Shown here in pieces: positions 1 through 9,672 of a stretch of 64,000 nt of DNA. The stretch lies in assembly GCA_012845835.1 (NCBI GenBank), contig JABAKD010000016.1, positions 8,205,919-8,269,918 on the forward strand, given 5' to 3'. Position 1 is the first letter of the stretch. Every line of letters starts with the position of its first letter. The notes beneath the pieces are model-generated. The model was not told the origin of the DNA. It saw only the letters and a program-made list of their open reading frames with translations, and made no database searches. The stretch comes from Undaria pinnatifida. Taxonomy: Eukaryota > Sar > Phaeophyceae > Laminariales > Alariaceae. The position numbers were made by a program, and so were the translations under genes.

Positions 1-240
1 CTCACGTTTCCTAGTTTGAGCATTTTTTTTCATGATCTGTTTGTGTTGCTTTTTCTAAAATTGCTCGAAATACAAAGTGGATGGAACTGGCTTAATTTTT
101 CTGGGCATGTACATCTTGGGACGAGGAGTAGGGACATATGCTTTTCATTTCATGGGTCACTTTCGTTCGAAAGTTATGGATGAATCCCTGAATTATATGT
201 AAATTTGTATGCAGAGGCACTTCGGTGGAAACTTGGCCAT

Positions 241-502
241 GCACCTCTCAATTTTTAAGTTAGGACCTGAAATTTTGACACGTGATTTGGACCGAGCCCA
301 CCAAAACAGTACTTGGCGAGCTCAAAAACAAAAAAAAAACTGCCGACATACGGCCAGCTAAACGTTTTCCATGATCATAAAATGGACGAAAAGTCAACGG
401 ATTTTCATTTTTTGTTTTGAGCTCGCCACGTAATGTCTCGGCGATTTTGTTCTAAATTGCGTGTCAAAACTTCAGGTCCGAACTCGAAAAACTGAGCGGA
501 GC
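241..502. repeat. Foldback inverted-repeat element
   Basis: About 97 bases at 241-337 are repeated in inverse orientation at 404-502, roughly 75-80% identical by eye. Both arms carry the same order of words: a GGACCTGAA block, TTTTGACACG, and GGCGAGCTCAAAA. The spacer is about 65 bases. No coding sequence is present. A decayed foldback or MITE-like element is the simplest reading; no target duplication was located. Confidence 0.6.
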
Positions 503-1536
503 ACAGCGATATTTGTCTATTTTGAGCGTCTTGGCCGGCCCAGCTTGTACTCGAAATCAGTTTTTTTGGTTTGAGATATGAGGTATGAAGCTCCTCGAGC
601 GGAGGGAGTCTCAGTAAAAAAGAAACGGTGTGCACCTTTATTTTGCCGTGCAGCTTGTATCCGTTGTGCCCAGCAACCTTGGTGCTGTGAGGCAGGGTCT
701 TGTGGCCAGAGTAGATGTTGAGTTACGTTAATCGTATAGATAGCCAAACGGAGAGATTCGATGCCCTGAAGCTGCTGCCAGCCTCGAGATTACGGCGAGT
801 TTGCCAGGAAAAATTATCACATCGGACAGAGCACGATCTAGGCAATCTGGGTCCTATATCTGTGGTTTATGATAGAATACGTTGTGCAGGATCTGCGCAG
901 TACAAATCCAATCCAGGAAACACGCGCTATTAATAGGCAACTTAGGTCGCCCGGCTCTCACCGGGCAACACGATCTAGGCTAGATCTGTACCTTATATAG
1001 ATCAAGGATCTGCCTGCCGAGAAAGACACAGATCACGAAATGGGATCTACTATGTCTGTCGTGTGAAACATTTCACACCTCTGACAGACCATGATCTAGA
1101 TCATCCAGATCATCTACTGTAGGCCCTGTATCTGGGGTTATGAAATGTTGTGCAGGATCTGGTTATAGCGAGGTACAGATCAACCCTGGGAGCATTTTCT
1201 AGATGGTGCAGATCGTACGGATCCCACCCGATAATATGAGCTAGACCATATGGATCTTCCCTGAAATATCTATCTAATCGGGTGGGGATCTCGTCCCCCG
1301 CCTCACTCCTACACACTCCGCCCCCCTGGTCCCGACCATACGGCGACGGTTGGTTTGAGGTGCGGGAAGGCCGGCGCCGGAACCCCGAGCCCCTCGTTAG
1401 CGCTCGACTCGGCGTTCCCCCGCATAAACGGTGGGCATTCTGGTCTGTTCCCTATCGCAGAGGATTCAGCTAGACTAGCTACCCCGCCCACTCCCTCAGG
1501 CGTGGGTACAGGGCAGAAACCCCCTCCGGCGGGCAC
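503..1536. other. Gene-free stretch rich in GATCT/CTAGATC words
   Basis: No coding region is recognisable. The stretch is dense in GATCTAG, GGATCT and AGATC words. A partial direct repeat links 838-905 and 1089-1165; both end in a TTGTGCAGGATCTG block. Short ORFs here have no recognisable motif. Confidence 0.4.
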
Positions 1537-2160
1537 TCAAGTGCCGCCCGTCCGAGACCCGTTTTTCAAGTCGACGAGCGTCTTACGAATTGTGACCGGA
1601 GTTGGAGTTGTGTGGCTGACCCTGGCTGTGTTGCCGGCCTGACCGGTGGCGGCGGCCCTTGCGGGAGCTGGTTCCGAGTCCTCTTGTTTTGTTGCCGCGG
1701 CGGTAGCGCAGCATGCGCTCTTGCCAGCGACGGTACGCGCGGCGCCGTTGTCCCCGAGCTGACCAAGCTCGGGGTTGGTGCACCCGCTAGCATAAATAAA
1801 AGGGTGTGAGCACTGTTCAACAGAACGTGACGTCTCGTGGCAATTAAGGCAGTGCCCTTGGTTATCACGAAGGACTGCCGCGCGTGCGGTCGGTGAGAGA
1901 GGGCTGCTCCATAGAGGAGGGTTATCGGTTGAAAATGTATCAGTAACAGTGCAAACTTCATCACAGTGCGCAAGCGGCCAGTGCGAGTACGAGATGGATG
2001 AGACCCAGGGGTCGGTGCGATCTTGTGAAACATTCACTACTACCAGGTTGCGTTGCGAACCCGTCACCCAAGCAGAGGTCTTCGATGTCGCGCGCCCCTG
2101 CCCACGGCCCGGGGCGGCAGGCGGGGGACCCGACGGGGTGGAAACACGTCCCCCCGTCAC
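1537..2160 (-). pseudogene. Zinc-knuckle-like nucleocapsid segment
   Basis: Near 1770-1860 the minus strand encodes CLNCHETSRSVEQC, spaced CX2CX4RX4C. This matches a retroviral-type CCHC knuckle (CX2CX4HX4C) in spacing, with Arg in place of the metal-binding His. A second frame at 1783-1583 carries a basic, Arg-rich continuation (AYRRWQERMLRYRR), so a frameshift probably separates the knuckle from its basic tail. A working knuckle is unlikely. Confidence 0.5.
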
Positions 2161-2169
2161 CGCAGGTAG

Positions 2170-2517
2170 CTAAAATAATTTCGCGCCGTTAATGGCTGGT
2201 GTTTTATTGTTTGCAAGGGTACCCAAAGCTAGCCACATGGCATCAATTGAATCAAAAGGCTGAGGGCGGGCTGCCAGCTCTCCAGGGTACAAACTAGGGA
2301 TGGGCTGCGGAAACTGCTCGTTTACGCTGAGATGCACAATCTCCAGTACCAGCCCCAACCCTGGCGCCAACGCGCGCTCGCTGCCCGTAACCCCCGAAAC
2401 AACCAATCGAAAAGTGCGGTAGTAAGCCGCGTAAAGGGTACCGTTGGGCACGCCAAAATTATGAAGCTCGCTAAGAACAGAAGCCGCGTCCCCGTTGTCA
2501 AACTGCCGGCTCAGCAC
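2170..2517 (-). pseudogene. Gag-like segment, 115 residues
   Basis: An open frame of ordinary amino-acid composition lies between the Gly-rich segment and the zinc-knuckle segment, and stops at 2170. It contains a block ending NKTPAINGAKLF. I do not recognise a family from motifs. Its codon composition and position in the series suggest it is part of the same element. Confidence 0.35.
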
Positions 2518-3094
2518 TTGGTGGAGAAGGTCAAAAGCCGCCGGACCGGAATCTTCTCATTTGCTTGCTCGCGAGACCTGGCCAAATATATCATCAATGA
2601 CGGTGTTGAGAGCGGAGGCAGACGGTTTGTCATTATTGATAGCACGCCCGACGGCTCGGTGGAGGGTGCGTTCCCACCCGGGGATCCAAACCGGGGATTT
2701 TAGGCCGTCTCAACTGCAGCGCGAAACGAAAAACATTAGGATGTCGGCTTCGGCTTCCTTGACCGAGCGCATCAGTTGTTGGGCGGCGAGAGCCTGGTTG
2801 GGGTTCGTCAGGGGCAAGGATGTGATGCGCGCCATCTTGCGCGTGTCAATATCGACGTATTTGTACTTGACGGTGTCGATGTGTTCGGCTTCTGTGCGGG
2901 TGACGGCCTCGTCTACGGCGACCTGCCGTTTGCGGGAGAGAGTGGATGACAACGGCTGTGCGCTTTCGGCGGAAATTGTCATTTTCGCCAACCTTTCCGT
3001 AGAGGAGGCTACATCTACCAGGGACGGAACTTGCCTCTTGAGCGGTTGTACCACTTTTGACGTCAGGGGGAGGTGACCCAACTTGCCCCCCCAC

Positions 3095-3658
3095 CTAAGA
3101 GTTGGACGGTGGGTCCGATGTGTAGGAACCAGCCCCCCTACCCGCATTCTGGCGGTTCGATTTCCTCCCAGAAGACCTGCTGTGGCCTCCTCCTTCCTTG
3201 CCGCGGTATACCGGCCCCATGCGGCGCCCGTTCCCACTACCCCCGCTGCTGTGGCCGGAGCCGCCGTGGTGATCCCTGCCGGAGCCGCCTCCCCGACGGT
3301 CGCGGCCATCGCTCCCTCCACCCCCACGACGGTCGCGGCCACCACCGTCTCCGACGCCGCCGTCGCGGGCGCGGTTGAGGTTGTCGGCCTGGTTCGCCAA
3401 ATTGTCGGCGTACTCCGAGGGGGTCGGCCAGAGAACGCGCTCGGACGTGGACGTGTGGACGCTCCCGAGCGCGTCACAGAGGGCGCGCACGATGACGGTG
3501 AGGTGCTGGGTGAAGTATGAAACCGGGACCGTCTTGCCCCTCGCGTCGCGCACCGATAGCCGCCGATCCGGTAGCTGGGCCAGCATTGCCGACGCTGCTG
3601 CCACGACCTGGCCCGCTCGATCCGTGCCAAAATGCGCATTCCTGTCCACCGCCGCCAT
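3095..3658 (-). pseudogene. Gag-like middle segment with Gly/Arg/Asp-rich tail, 187 residues
   Basis: Residues 1-100 look like a folded, helical protein (VSYFTQHLTVIVRALCDAL and similar text). Residues 105-165 are an RGG/GGRD/GGSG-rich linker, as seen in nucleic-acid-binding Gag tails. In-frame coding-like text extends upstream of the ATG, so this ATG need not be the true start. Downstream, coding-like text resumes at 3100-2710 in a different frame. The function is inferred from context only. Confidence 0.4.
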
Positions 3659-4158
3659 GTAGTGGACACTGCCGTCCAGGAAGGCCCCGTCCTTCAGATG
3701 GGCGGTGTCACTGCGGCGGGACGGGCCACAGCCGCCGCGGGAGGGGCTGCCACAGCATCGACGGGCGGGGCGCCCAGGAATTTGATGGCTGCCGCACCCG
3801 GGTGGTTCCCAGCGTCCGCGGCAGGGGCTCCCTCAGCAGATAAAGCACCCAAAGAAGAGGGGCGTGGCGTTGGTTGTGCGACAGGGTAGGGGCCAAGGTC
3901 CTGGGCTGGGGTTTCCGTGGCAACAGCGACGAGTTAAGGCCCTGGGGCCTTGTACGTGGTTCCCGCGGCAAAAACGGCAGGAACGCCCGAAGAATAGGGC
4001 GTCACCGCAGCTGTAGCGGCGGGAACACGACCACTCCGGCGGTGCTTGTCGCCTAGCTTGGCGAGAACCCTTTTGGCTCGCTGGACGGCAGCACCTGCCA
4101 CGTGCGACTTTCGGGTAGCCGTCACCACCTCAGCTGCCCTAGCGCGATCCCCCTCCTC

Positions 4159-4800
4159 TCACTCCCGCATGATGCGGGGCTTCTCTTCGGCTGCTGCACG
4201 CATCCGCCCCTCCGCTGCCGTGTGAGAGGTGGCGGCTTTGGCGTGCGCCGCCTCAGCGGTGGCGAGCGCATCGGTGTGGGCACGGGTCGCCTCCTCTTGA
4301 GCCGAGGAGTCCTGGCGGGCGGCGTTAGACAGCACCCATTCCTGGACAGCACCTGTCCCTTGAGGGAGGCCGAGACGATTTCGGACGTCGGCCGGGATCC
4401 TCTGCCAGTGGTCCTCAATGAGGGTACTCTGGCCGGGGGGGTGGTGGAGCTCCGGTTGGAGGGGCGGCCCCTCGCCATGGTCCCGGTGGGCCGGCCCTGA
4501 TGGCGCCAGCTCCTCGAGCAGCAGGGAGCCCGTCCCCGTGGGGGGTGTGGTCGGTGGCGGCGCAACTCCGCCCCCCCTTTCGCATAGGGGAAGGGCGTCG
4601 TTGTCCGTGTCGCCATGCGGGGCGACACGGTCTGTCCGACGTGTGGAGCTTTTGGAGTCCAGGGTGGCGCGATCGATGAAGACTAAAGGGCGACCAAAAT
4701 CATCCGCGCGTTCTTGTTCGAGGGTGGTGCCGAAACCGCCACGATCAGGGTTGCAGTGTAACAGGCGGAAAAGGACAGTGAAGTTGTCGGTGATGGGCAT
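4159..4800 (-). pseudogene. Gag-like N-terminal segment, 213 residues
   Basis: This open frame begins with an ATG at 4800 and stops at 4159. The protein starts with a short hydrophobic stretch, then carries a Pro-rich middle and an Ala/Glu-rich helical end around residues 165-205. Coding-like sequence continues after the stop in another frame (4128-3934, with Arg/Lys-rich and Ala-rich text), which suggests a frameshift near 4130-4160. I do not recognise a named domain. Its place at the head of a series ending in a zinc knuckle is the only reason to call it Gag-like. Confidence 0.4.
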
Positions 4801-6081
4801 TCAAACCTGGCAAGGCCAATACCGGTAGAGTGTCGAAGATGCAGAAGAGTTGGCGTGCGACACCTTCAAACTTCTTGCGTAATATAAAGAAAATGGAACA
4901 AACGTTTTGCTCGAGCAGAGCGATAATCGCACGCGTAACACGCACGTGTGGCCATGCTCGCCAGGGGTTCACGGCTTGAAGAAAACCTGTCTAATACAAA
5001 GTGATGTACTTCGTGTATGCTTCAACGCGTTAACCCCTGTTTGAATTGTACTCATGCTTTTGGAGGACAAAAAAACTGTATTTCTTTTTTCGCTTTAGTA
5101 TAAATACGTTAAGTTTGACGGCATGGACATGTTGGTTAAAGCGGTGACAACGTTGGCGTCCGGGCTAACGGCAGCAGGGGAGATGGTGTGCTCAAGGAGA
5201 TCGGCGTCGGCGTCGTTTGGCTTGGCGCTGACAAGGGAGAGGTACAGGTTTTTGTGTGGGTTCGTGTCTGTCGATTCCGCCGTTACCGCTGTGTTTTGTG
5301 TAGTCCGCTTCCCGTCTTCCGTTCTCCATTCGCGGTTTTCTGCTTTCCCATTTTTCTTGAGGCTTCGTTACCTCGCAGGGCAGAGGTGTGGGAATGGATT
5401 TTGTAGAATAACATCTTCGAGCTATGTCCTAGACCGTGGAACCGGTGCTTCCCTGAGTCTTCCGTATTTTTGCATATACGGCTGATCAGGGTGGGCTGGT
5501 GTTATGGTATTGACCTGGGATCCTACCAAGACACATGACACGGGATCTAGGATGCGGATACGGTATAGGAAGGGTTTCACATGCCTTTGAAGGCATGTGT
5601 AGGTGTACGAAAAAGGGGATGGTGCAATTGCTTAATGAATTTGCACCGCGTTAGCGCTCAGTTCTATCCGTGGCTAGTGGGATTAATACAACGGCTTCCC
5701 CAACACAAGTGAGTGACGAACGTGGAACCTGCCTAGTAGACAGACCTGCAAGTGGGTGGCTTGTGTCCGTTACCGGGGCCCCATCTTATAGTATGTCCTT
5801 ACTAAGGCGTTGCCCTGATGCTGCCAAAGCGAGAGGCGGGGTCGGGGTCGACCCAATGTGGTGGTAGGCAGCTACAAGTAAGCTAGCGCTCGAGACTTTT
5901 CGGACCTTGTAGATCACCCTGGTCTTCTTTAGAATCTTGCACCCACGTTTTTTTGGGGACATATAACTTGAAGTTAGTATGGGATACTTTTTGCAATGGC
6001 CAAGGGGCTTGCCGAGATATTTATAAGTATCTCTATAAGGGCTTGCCACGATATTGTCGAGTATGTCTATATTCTCTCGCG
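4801..6081. other. Gene-free stretch
   Basis: No convincing coding region, RNA gene or repeat was seen. Short ORFs at 5123-5485 and 5786-6049 lack any recognisable motif. The stretch ends at the 4-bp target site of the LTR element. Confidence 0.4.
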
Positions 6082-6085
6082 GTAC

Positions 6086-6518
6086 TGTGGAAGACAGGGT
6101 CGTAGATACCTATCGTAGATCGCGTACACGCATGCGCCAGAGGACACGTCACCGGTCAGGCAATACACGATCCCGTGTCGCGAACGGCGTCACCCGTCAT
6201 AAACGGCGTTGACCCGTCCCCGGAAGGTCAGCCACCGAAAGATGATCCCGCCGCATGATGAAGGGCATAATAAGTCCACCGTCACTCTAGCTCTAGCTTT
6301 AGCATCTCCTTACTACATATAAGAAAGAAAGGTTTTCAGCGTGCGTCCGCTGTGAGGATGATCGTCAAGGGACCTCAGCACCGCGACGTCCTCTCCGCTT
6401 CGACTTCAGCTCTGCGACGCCCTCTCCGCTTCGACTTCCGCTCCGCGACGAGTACCTGACCTCCGGGACCGCCCTCTCCTCTTCGACACCGGGACCCCGT
6501 GAGAGACCAGGTTCCATA
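6086..6518 (+). repeat. 5' LTR, 433 bp
   Basis: The LTR begins TGTGGAA and ends TTCCATA, an imperfect 7-bp terminal inverted repeat (TG...TA instead of the usual TG...CA). It contains a TATA-like CATATAAG at about 6314-6321 and a tandem pair of about 33-bp units rich in CGACGCCCTCTCCGCTTCGA near 6386-6450. Relative to the 3' LTR it has ATA and GAAA insertions and lacks a CC. Confidence 0.92.
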
Positions 6519-6519
6519 G

Positions 6520-6547
6520 TGGTGACCACCGTGGGATTCGAACCCAC
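6520..6547 (+). promoter_or_regulatory. Primer-binding site complementary to a tRNA 3' end
   Basis: One base after the LTR lies TGGTGACCACC followed by a GTGGG-loop-CCCAC block. Its reverse complement reads as a tRNA 3' half: a T-arm with 5-bp stem and TTCGAAT loop, a 7-nt acceptor strand GGTGGTC, discriminator A and CCA. Complementarity spans about 28 nt, longer than the usual 11-18 nt. The 5' half of a tRNA is absent, so this is not a tRNA gene. I could not assign the tRNA isotype. Confidence 0.85.
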
Positions 6548-6559
6548 GAGTACGAATAC

Positions 6560-7325
6560 ATGCCGAGAACAGCAGACACCGAGGAACTCGCACAAAACAC
6601 ACGGGACAATTTGCAAATCGCTTTTGAGCTCGCACGCCGAAACTTAACCGAGCGTGCAGACAAACAGGCAGAACAGAATAGCAAACTCAAATCGTACCCG
6701 GTGTTCAAACCTGGACAGGAAGTACTCGTGTACACAGACCTTACCAGGATTCGGATGGGCCCAACCCAAACTGCTATTACCATGGCGAGGACCGTATGTC
6801 GTCTGCTCACAATTATCACCAGTGGTGTATAGAGTACGACTAACGAACGATACCCGAGAAGTGTCAGTCCACCTAGCCCATACAAAGCCCTGCCACCAAC
6901 GGGAAACAACACCCGCACCTCAATTTGAGAAGCTGGCGGAATTGTTTTTAGGGGAGCCTATTCCCCTACCCGAGTTGGACCATCCAGACGCGGCTCAACC
7001 CAAAATTGAGTCCTACTTCGTAGACAGGGTAGTAGATCATAAAAGGGGACCTGGCAGACCAAGCCCCCACAACTTCAAGTACCGCCTAAGACTCCGAGGA
7101 TACGGCCCTGAATCCGACCTCGAGTATCGCGCGGACGAAATACCCCAATGTCACGAATTGATCGCCGCATACCGAGCCCAAAAGGGTTTGCAACTCGCGA
7201 TAACCTCACCTTCTTCGCCTCCCCTCCCTTCTCTCGGGAAACGGAAGCGTATAGTAGGCAGGGACGAGCACGAACTGAGACAGCGCAAAATAGATTCTCA
7301 GATGCTCCGCGGCGTAACCGAATAA
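6560..7325 (+). pseudogene. Integrase C-terminal region plus chromodomain (chromovirus pol remnant)
   Basis: Starting in the frame of 6560, the protein matches the tail of gypsy-type integrases: a helical, charged segment (ARRNLTERADKQ) and then FKPGQEVLVY, the start of the C-terminal SH3-like domain. The frame then shifts near 6740-6790: the conserved continuation (PWRGPYVV, VYRV, VSVHLAHTKP) is in the frame that runs to the stop at 7325. Around 7010-7170 lies a chromodomain-like segment (VDRVVDHKRGPGR, then RLRGYGPESDLEYR, ending CHELIAAYR). Chromodomains of this class steer integration toward particular chromatin. The catalytic DDE core is absent, so the fragment cannot integrate DNA. Confidence 0.85.
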
Positions 7326-7395
7326 CGAACAAGCTGGCTAACACAGTTGACTCAGCTGTAGGCACAAGAGTCAACAACGGTGTTGAGAGTAGCAC

Positions 7396-7508
7396 CAGCA
7401 GACACACGACGCGTATGAAAATACGCGGAAGTGTGGTGAGCTAAAGCTTTATTTTTCCCCATCCGCCGGAGGATAAAAAAAAAAAAAAAAAAAAAAAAAA
7501 ACAGCAGA
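7396..7508 (+). mobile_element. 72-nt structured poly(A)-tailed retroposon, copy 1
   Basis: A 72-nt core (7403-7474) plus about 27 A residues is flanked by a 7-bp target duplication CAGCAGA (7396-7402 and 7502-7508). An identical core occurs at 39377-39306 on the minus strand. The core can fold: CACAC pairs with GTGTG around an inner CGCGTAT-GAAA-ATACGCG hairpin, followed by GTGAGC, a U-rich TTATTTTTCC stretch and a small ATCC...GGAT stem. The tail and target duplication indicate LINE-type reverse transcription of an RNA. It is nested in the LTR element, so it is younger than that insertion. Confidence 0.8.
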
Positions 7509-8137
7509 CATGGCAGTACACACTCGTGTCGACCATGATCAGACGGGCACTCTACCCGGCATTCCGGTGGGAATAGCCGGGGGCAAGGAGACGTTAAGAA
7601 AGTTGTTGTACCCAACGGGGAGAGGCTGTAAGAAGCGTGACAATTCATGCCCGTGCCCGACACTCCGTTCCAAACGGGACAAAACAGCAACACCACCGTC
7701 AAGCCACAAACAAAATTGTTCGAACACTAAACACACAGGGGAAAGGAGATCCACGCGACTCCACCCCACCTAAAACGAAGTCACACGTTGATGCACCTAG
7801 ATCAACTGAGCTGACTCCGAGTGAAAATATCTAGGCGGACCCGTCCACAAAAGCGAAATCACTCGACAATTTTCGCTGCCCGTGGTTCCCAGAACAGCAA
7901 CCACGAGGGGCGCACCAGTACGTGTGGCCACACGGAATACGTGCGTTGAGATAATATTTGGAAACCCCATACAACTCCAGTAGTACACGCTGTTAGCATG
8001 CAAGCTCGAAAATGTAAACATCTTCGCTGGCCCGGTGTTTCACACCCGTGTTTGCTAAACACGTCAGTTATAAGGAGTGGATGCACACATATAACAGCTG
8101 CTGTGTCTCGATCCGATAAATCGACACCCCGTTTCGA

Positions 8138-8395
8138 CCAAGGCTACGGTAGGGGGGGTTTCACTGGTGTGTTTGAGCCACTCGCACGAGTGACTCTGTA
8201 CCTCACGGATGAAAAGAGTTTCGGCAGTTATTTTGGAGCAGCTGAGATTACCATATTGCATTGCTGATTGATTTCGTCAATATAAAACATAAAGAAAGAG
8301 TAAGATCGCACAATATCAAAGGGGTTACTCGAGCGAGTGACCCCAAGCCACTGAAATTCAAGGCCCGAAAAGGGACCCCCCTACCGTAGCCTGGG
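8138..8395. repeat. Inverted repeat in the LTR element's 3' region
   Basis: The 17-bp arm AGGCTACGGTAGGGGGG near 8140-8157 recurs in inverse orientation near 8376-8394. Between them are two ACTCG...CGAGT blocks that are also inversely arranged. It could be a small foldback insertion or a structured part of the element's own 3' untranslated region. Confidence 0.45.
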
Positions 8396-8473
8396 TCTTT
8401 CCTAAAATTAATTGTCATCCTTCCGATGACCGCTACAATACCATCCCTAGCTAAGATGGGCTTGCAGCGAATA

Positions 8474-8486
8474 CAGAGGGGGGTAA
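8474..8486 (+). promoter_or_regulatory. Polypurine tract
   Basis: CAGAGGGGGGTAA lies directly against the first base of the 3' LTR. A purine run here is the expected primer site for plus-strand DNA synthesis and supports the LTR boundary at 8487. Confidence 0.8.
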
Positions 8487-8914
8487 TGTGGAAGACAGGG
8501 TCGTAGATACCTATCGTAGATCGCGTACACGCATGCGCCAGAGGACACGTCACCGGTCAGGCAATACACGATCCCGTGTCGCGAACGGCGTCACCCGTCA
8601 TAGACGGCGTTGACCCGTCCCCGGAAGGTCAGCCACCGAAAGATGATCCCGTCGCATGACGAAGGGCATAAGTCCACCGTCACTCTAGCTCTAGCTTTAG
8701 CACCTCCTTGCTACATATAAGAAAGGTTTTCAGCGTGCGTCCGCTGTGAGGACGATCGTCAAGGGACCTCAGCATCGCGACGCCCTCTCCGCTTCGACTT
8801 CAGCTCTGCGACGCCCTCTCCCCGCTTCGACTTCCGCTCCGCGACGAGTACCTGACCTCCGGGACCGCCCTCTCCTCTTCGACACCGGGACCCCGTGAGA
8901 GACCAGGTTCCATA
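8487..8914 (+). repeat. 3' LTR, 428 bp
   Basis: It aligns end to end with 6086-6518. I count eight substitutions, all of them transitions, and three indels (3, 4 and 2 bases). It is followed by the GTAC target duplication. Confidence 0.92.
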
Positions 8915-8971
8915 GTACCCTGGTTACAAAAAATGGCAGCATGGGGCAGGGCCGACACTGTTGTACATTAT

Positions 8972-9150
8972 TCATACGAAGCTCGTGCTTCTTCACATAC
9001 TTGACCCCTGAACTTCTGACAGCGAGGGCAAGCGAATCCCTCTTCCAGAGGAATAGTAACGCCTCTACAGTAAATGCATGGGGAACTGGGATACCATAAC
9101 AGGTTCACGAACCATCCATGGGCGTGGTGGTGGTTCTGCCAGGGGGGCAT
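8972..9150 (-). CDS. Possible terminal exon with zinc-ribbon-like CxxC pairs
   Basis: The minus-strand frame encodes PCIYCRGVTIPLEEGFACPRC, two CxxC pairs separated by 14 residues, and ends at a stop about 20 residues later. The spacing fits a small zinc ribbon. A possible splice acceptor (GGCAG followed by AACCACC) lies upstream near 9136. No upstream exon was identified. I do not recognise the protein; a chance ORF or a transposon-derived fragment cannot be excluded. Confidence 0.3.
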
Positions 9151-9296
9151 GGCGAGTCAAGCGACGGGAGATGGTGTCCTAAGCTTTTATCGACGGTGAT
9201 CTGCGAGAACGAAAACACGAGGTCGAACACCGGAGAAGACACCGTCGGCCTGTTCCGAGCGATTCGACCTCGGACCTTATCAACGCGGGGTACGGA

Positions 9297-9672
9297 TGTT
9301 AAGGTATTAGTGGGGTATTAGTCCGTTTGACCACTTGCAAAAGGCTAACCAATAGCTTACTCCAACTAAGCCTTACAACACTCTCCCCCCCTGAAACGGC
9401 GGGATAGAAGGTTGGCCGGATATTATACGGGCAAATCTATCAATATCCAAGCGGTTTCATTTCCTGGGGATACCAGGGAGGGTATTTTTCAAGTTCGATA
9501 TGGGGAAAGTCTGACAAAGTTTATTATGGTGGATGTCGGACTCGGACCCACGACCCCAAAAACCCATGGTCTGTCGACGACGCCATTTTGTTAAAGTATT
9601 AGTGGGGTACTAGTCCGTTTGACCACTTGCAAAAGGTTAACCAGTAGCTTACCCAAACTAAGCCTTATAACA
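9297..9672. repeat. Pair of 84-bp direct repeats flanking 208 bp
   Basis: 9297-9380 and 9589-9672 are about 90% identical. Each begins TGTTAA and ends with AACA (TTACAACA or TTATAACA), which resembles tiny LTRs, so a TRIM-like element is one option. On the minus strand each unit holds GTGGTCAAACGG and, roughly 80 nt on, a GGTCCGAGTCC-like word, resembling tRNA A and B boxes, so a tandem tRNA-derived SINE is the alternative. No target duplication was found. Confidence 0.5.

Larger units (their letters stand above)
1537..4800 (-). pseudogene. Decayed gag-like region of a retroelement
   Basis: Reading along the minus strand, coding-like segments follow one another in different frames: 4800-4159, 4128-3934, about 3700-3095, 3100-2710, 2517-2170 and 1870-1560. 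The composition is that of a large Gag: charged and Ala-rich N-terminal part, a Gly/Arg/Asp-rich linker near 3150-3350, a helical-looking segment, then a zinc-knuckle-like Cys motif. Frame changes and in-frame stops separate the blocks, so no intact protein can be read. No protease, reverse transcriptase or integrase was found downstream (below 1537), and no LTR pair was identified. A domesticated or clade-specific Gag is possible but less likely than a decayed element. Confidence 0.5.
6082..8918 (+). mobile_element. Internally deleted Ty3/gypsy chromovirus-type LTR retrotransposon
   Basis: A complete insertion: target duplication GTAC (6082-6085 and 8915-8918), 5' LTR, primer-binding site, integrase tail with chromodomain, 3' untranslated sequence, polypurine tract and 3' LTR. 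The primer-binding site is followed within about 15-40 bases by the integrase C-terminal region, so gag, protease, reverse transcriptase, RNase H and the integrase core are missing. LTRs differ at 8 substitutions and 3 indels (about 98% identical), indicating a fairly recent insertion. The remaining coding part is also frameshifted. Movement would require proteins from a full copy elsewhere. Confidence 0.9.

Noticed and set aside
6520-6592. tRNA gene on the minus strand
   Set aside because: Only the 3' half (T-arm and acceptor with CCA) is present, placed one base after an LTR. It is a primer-binding site.
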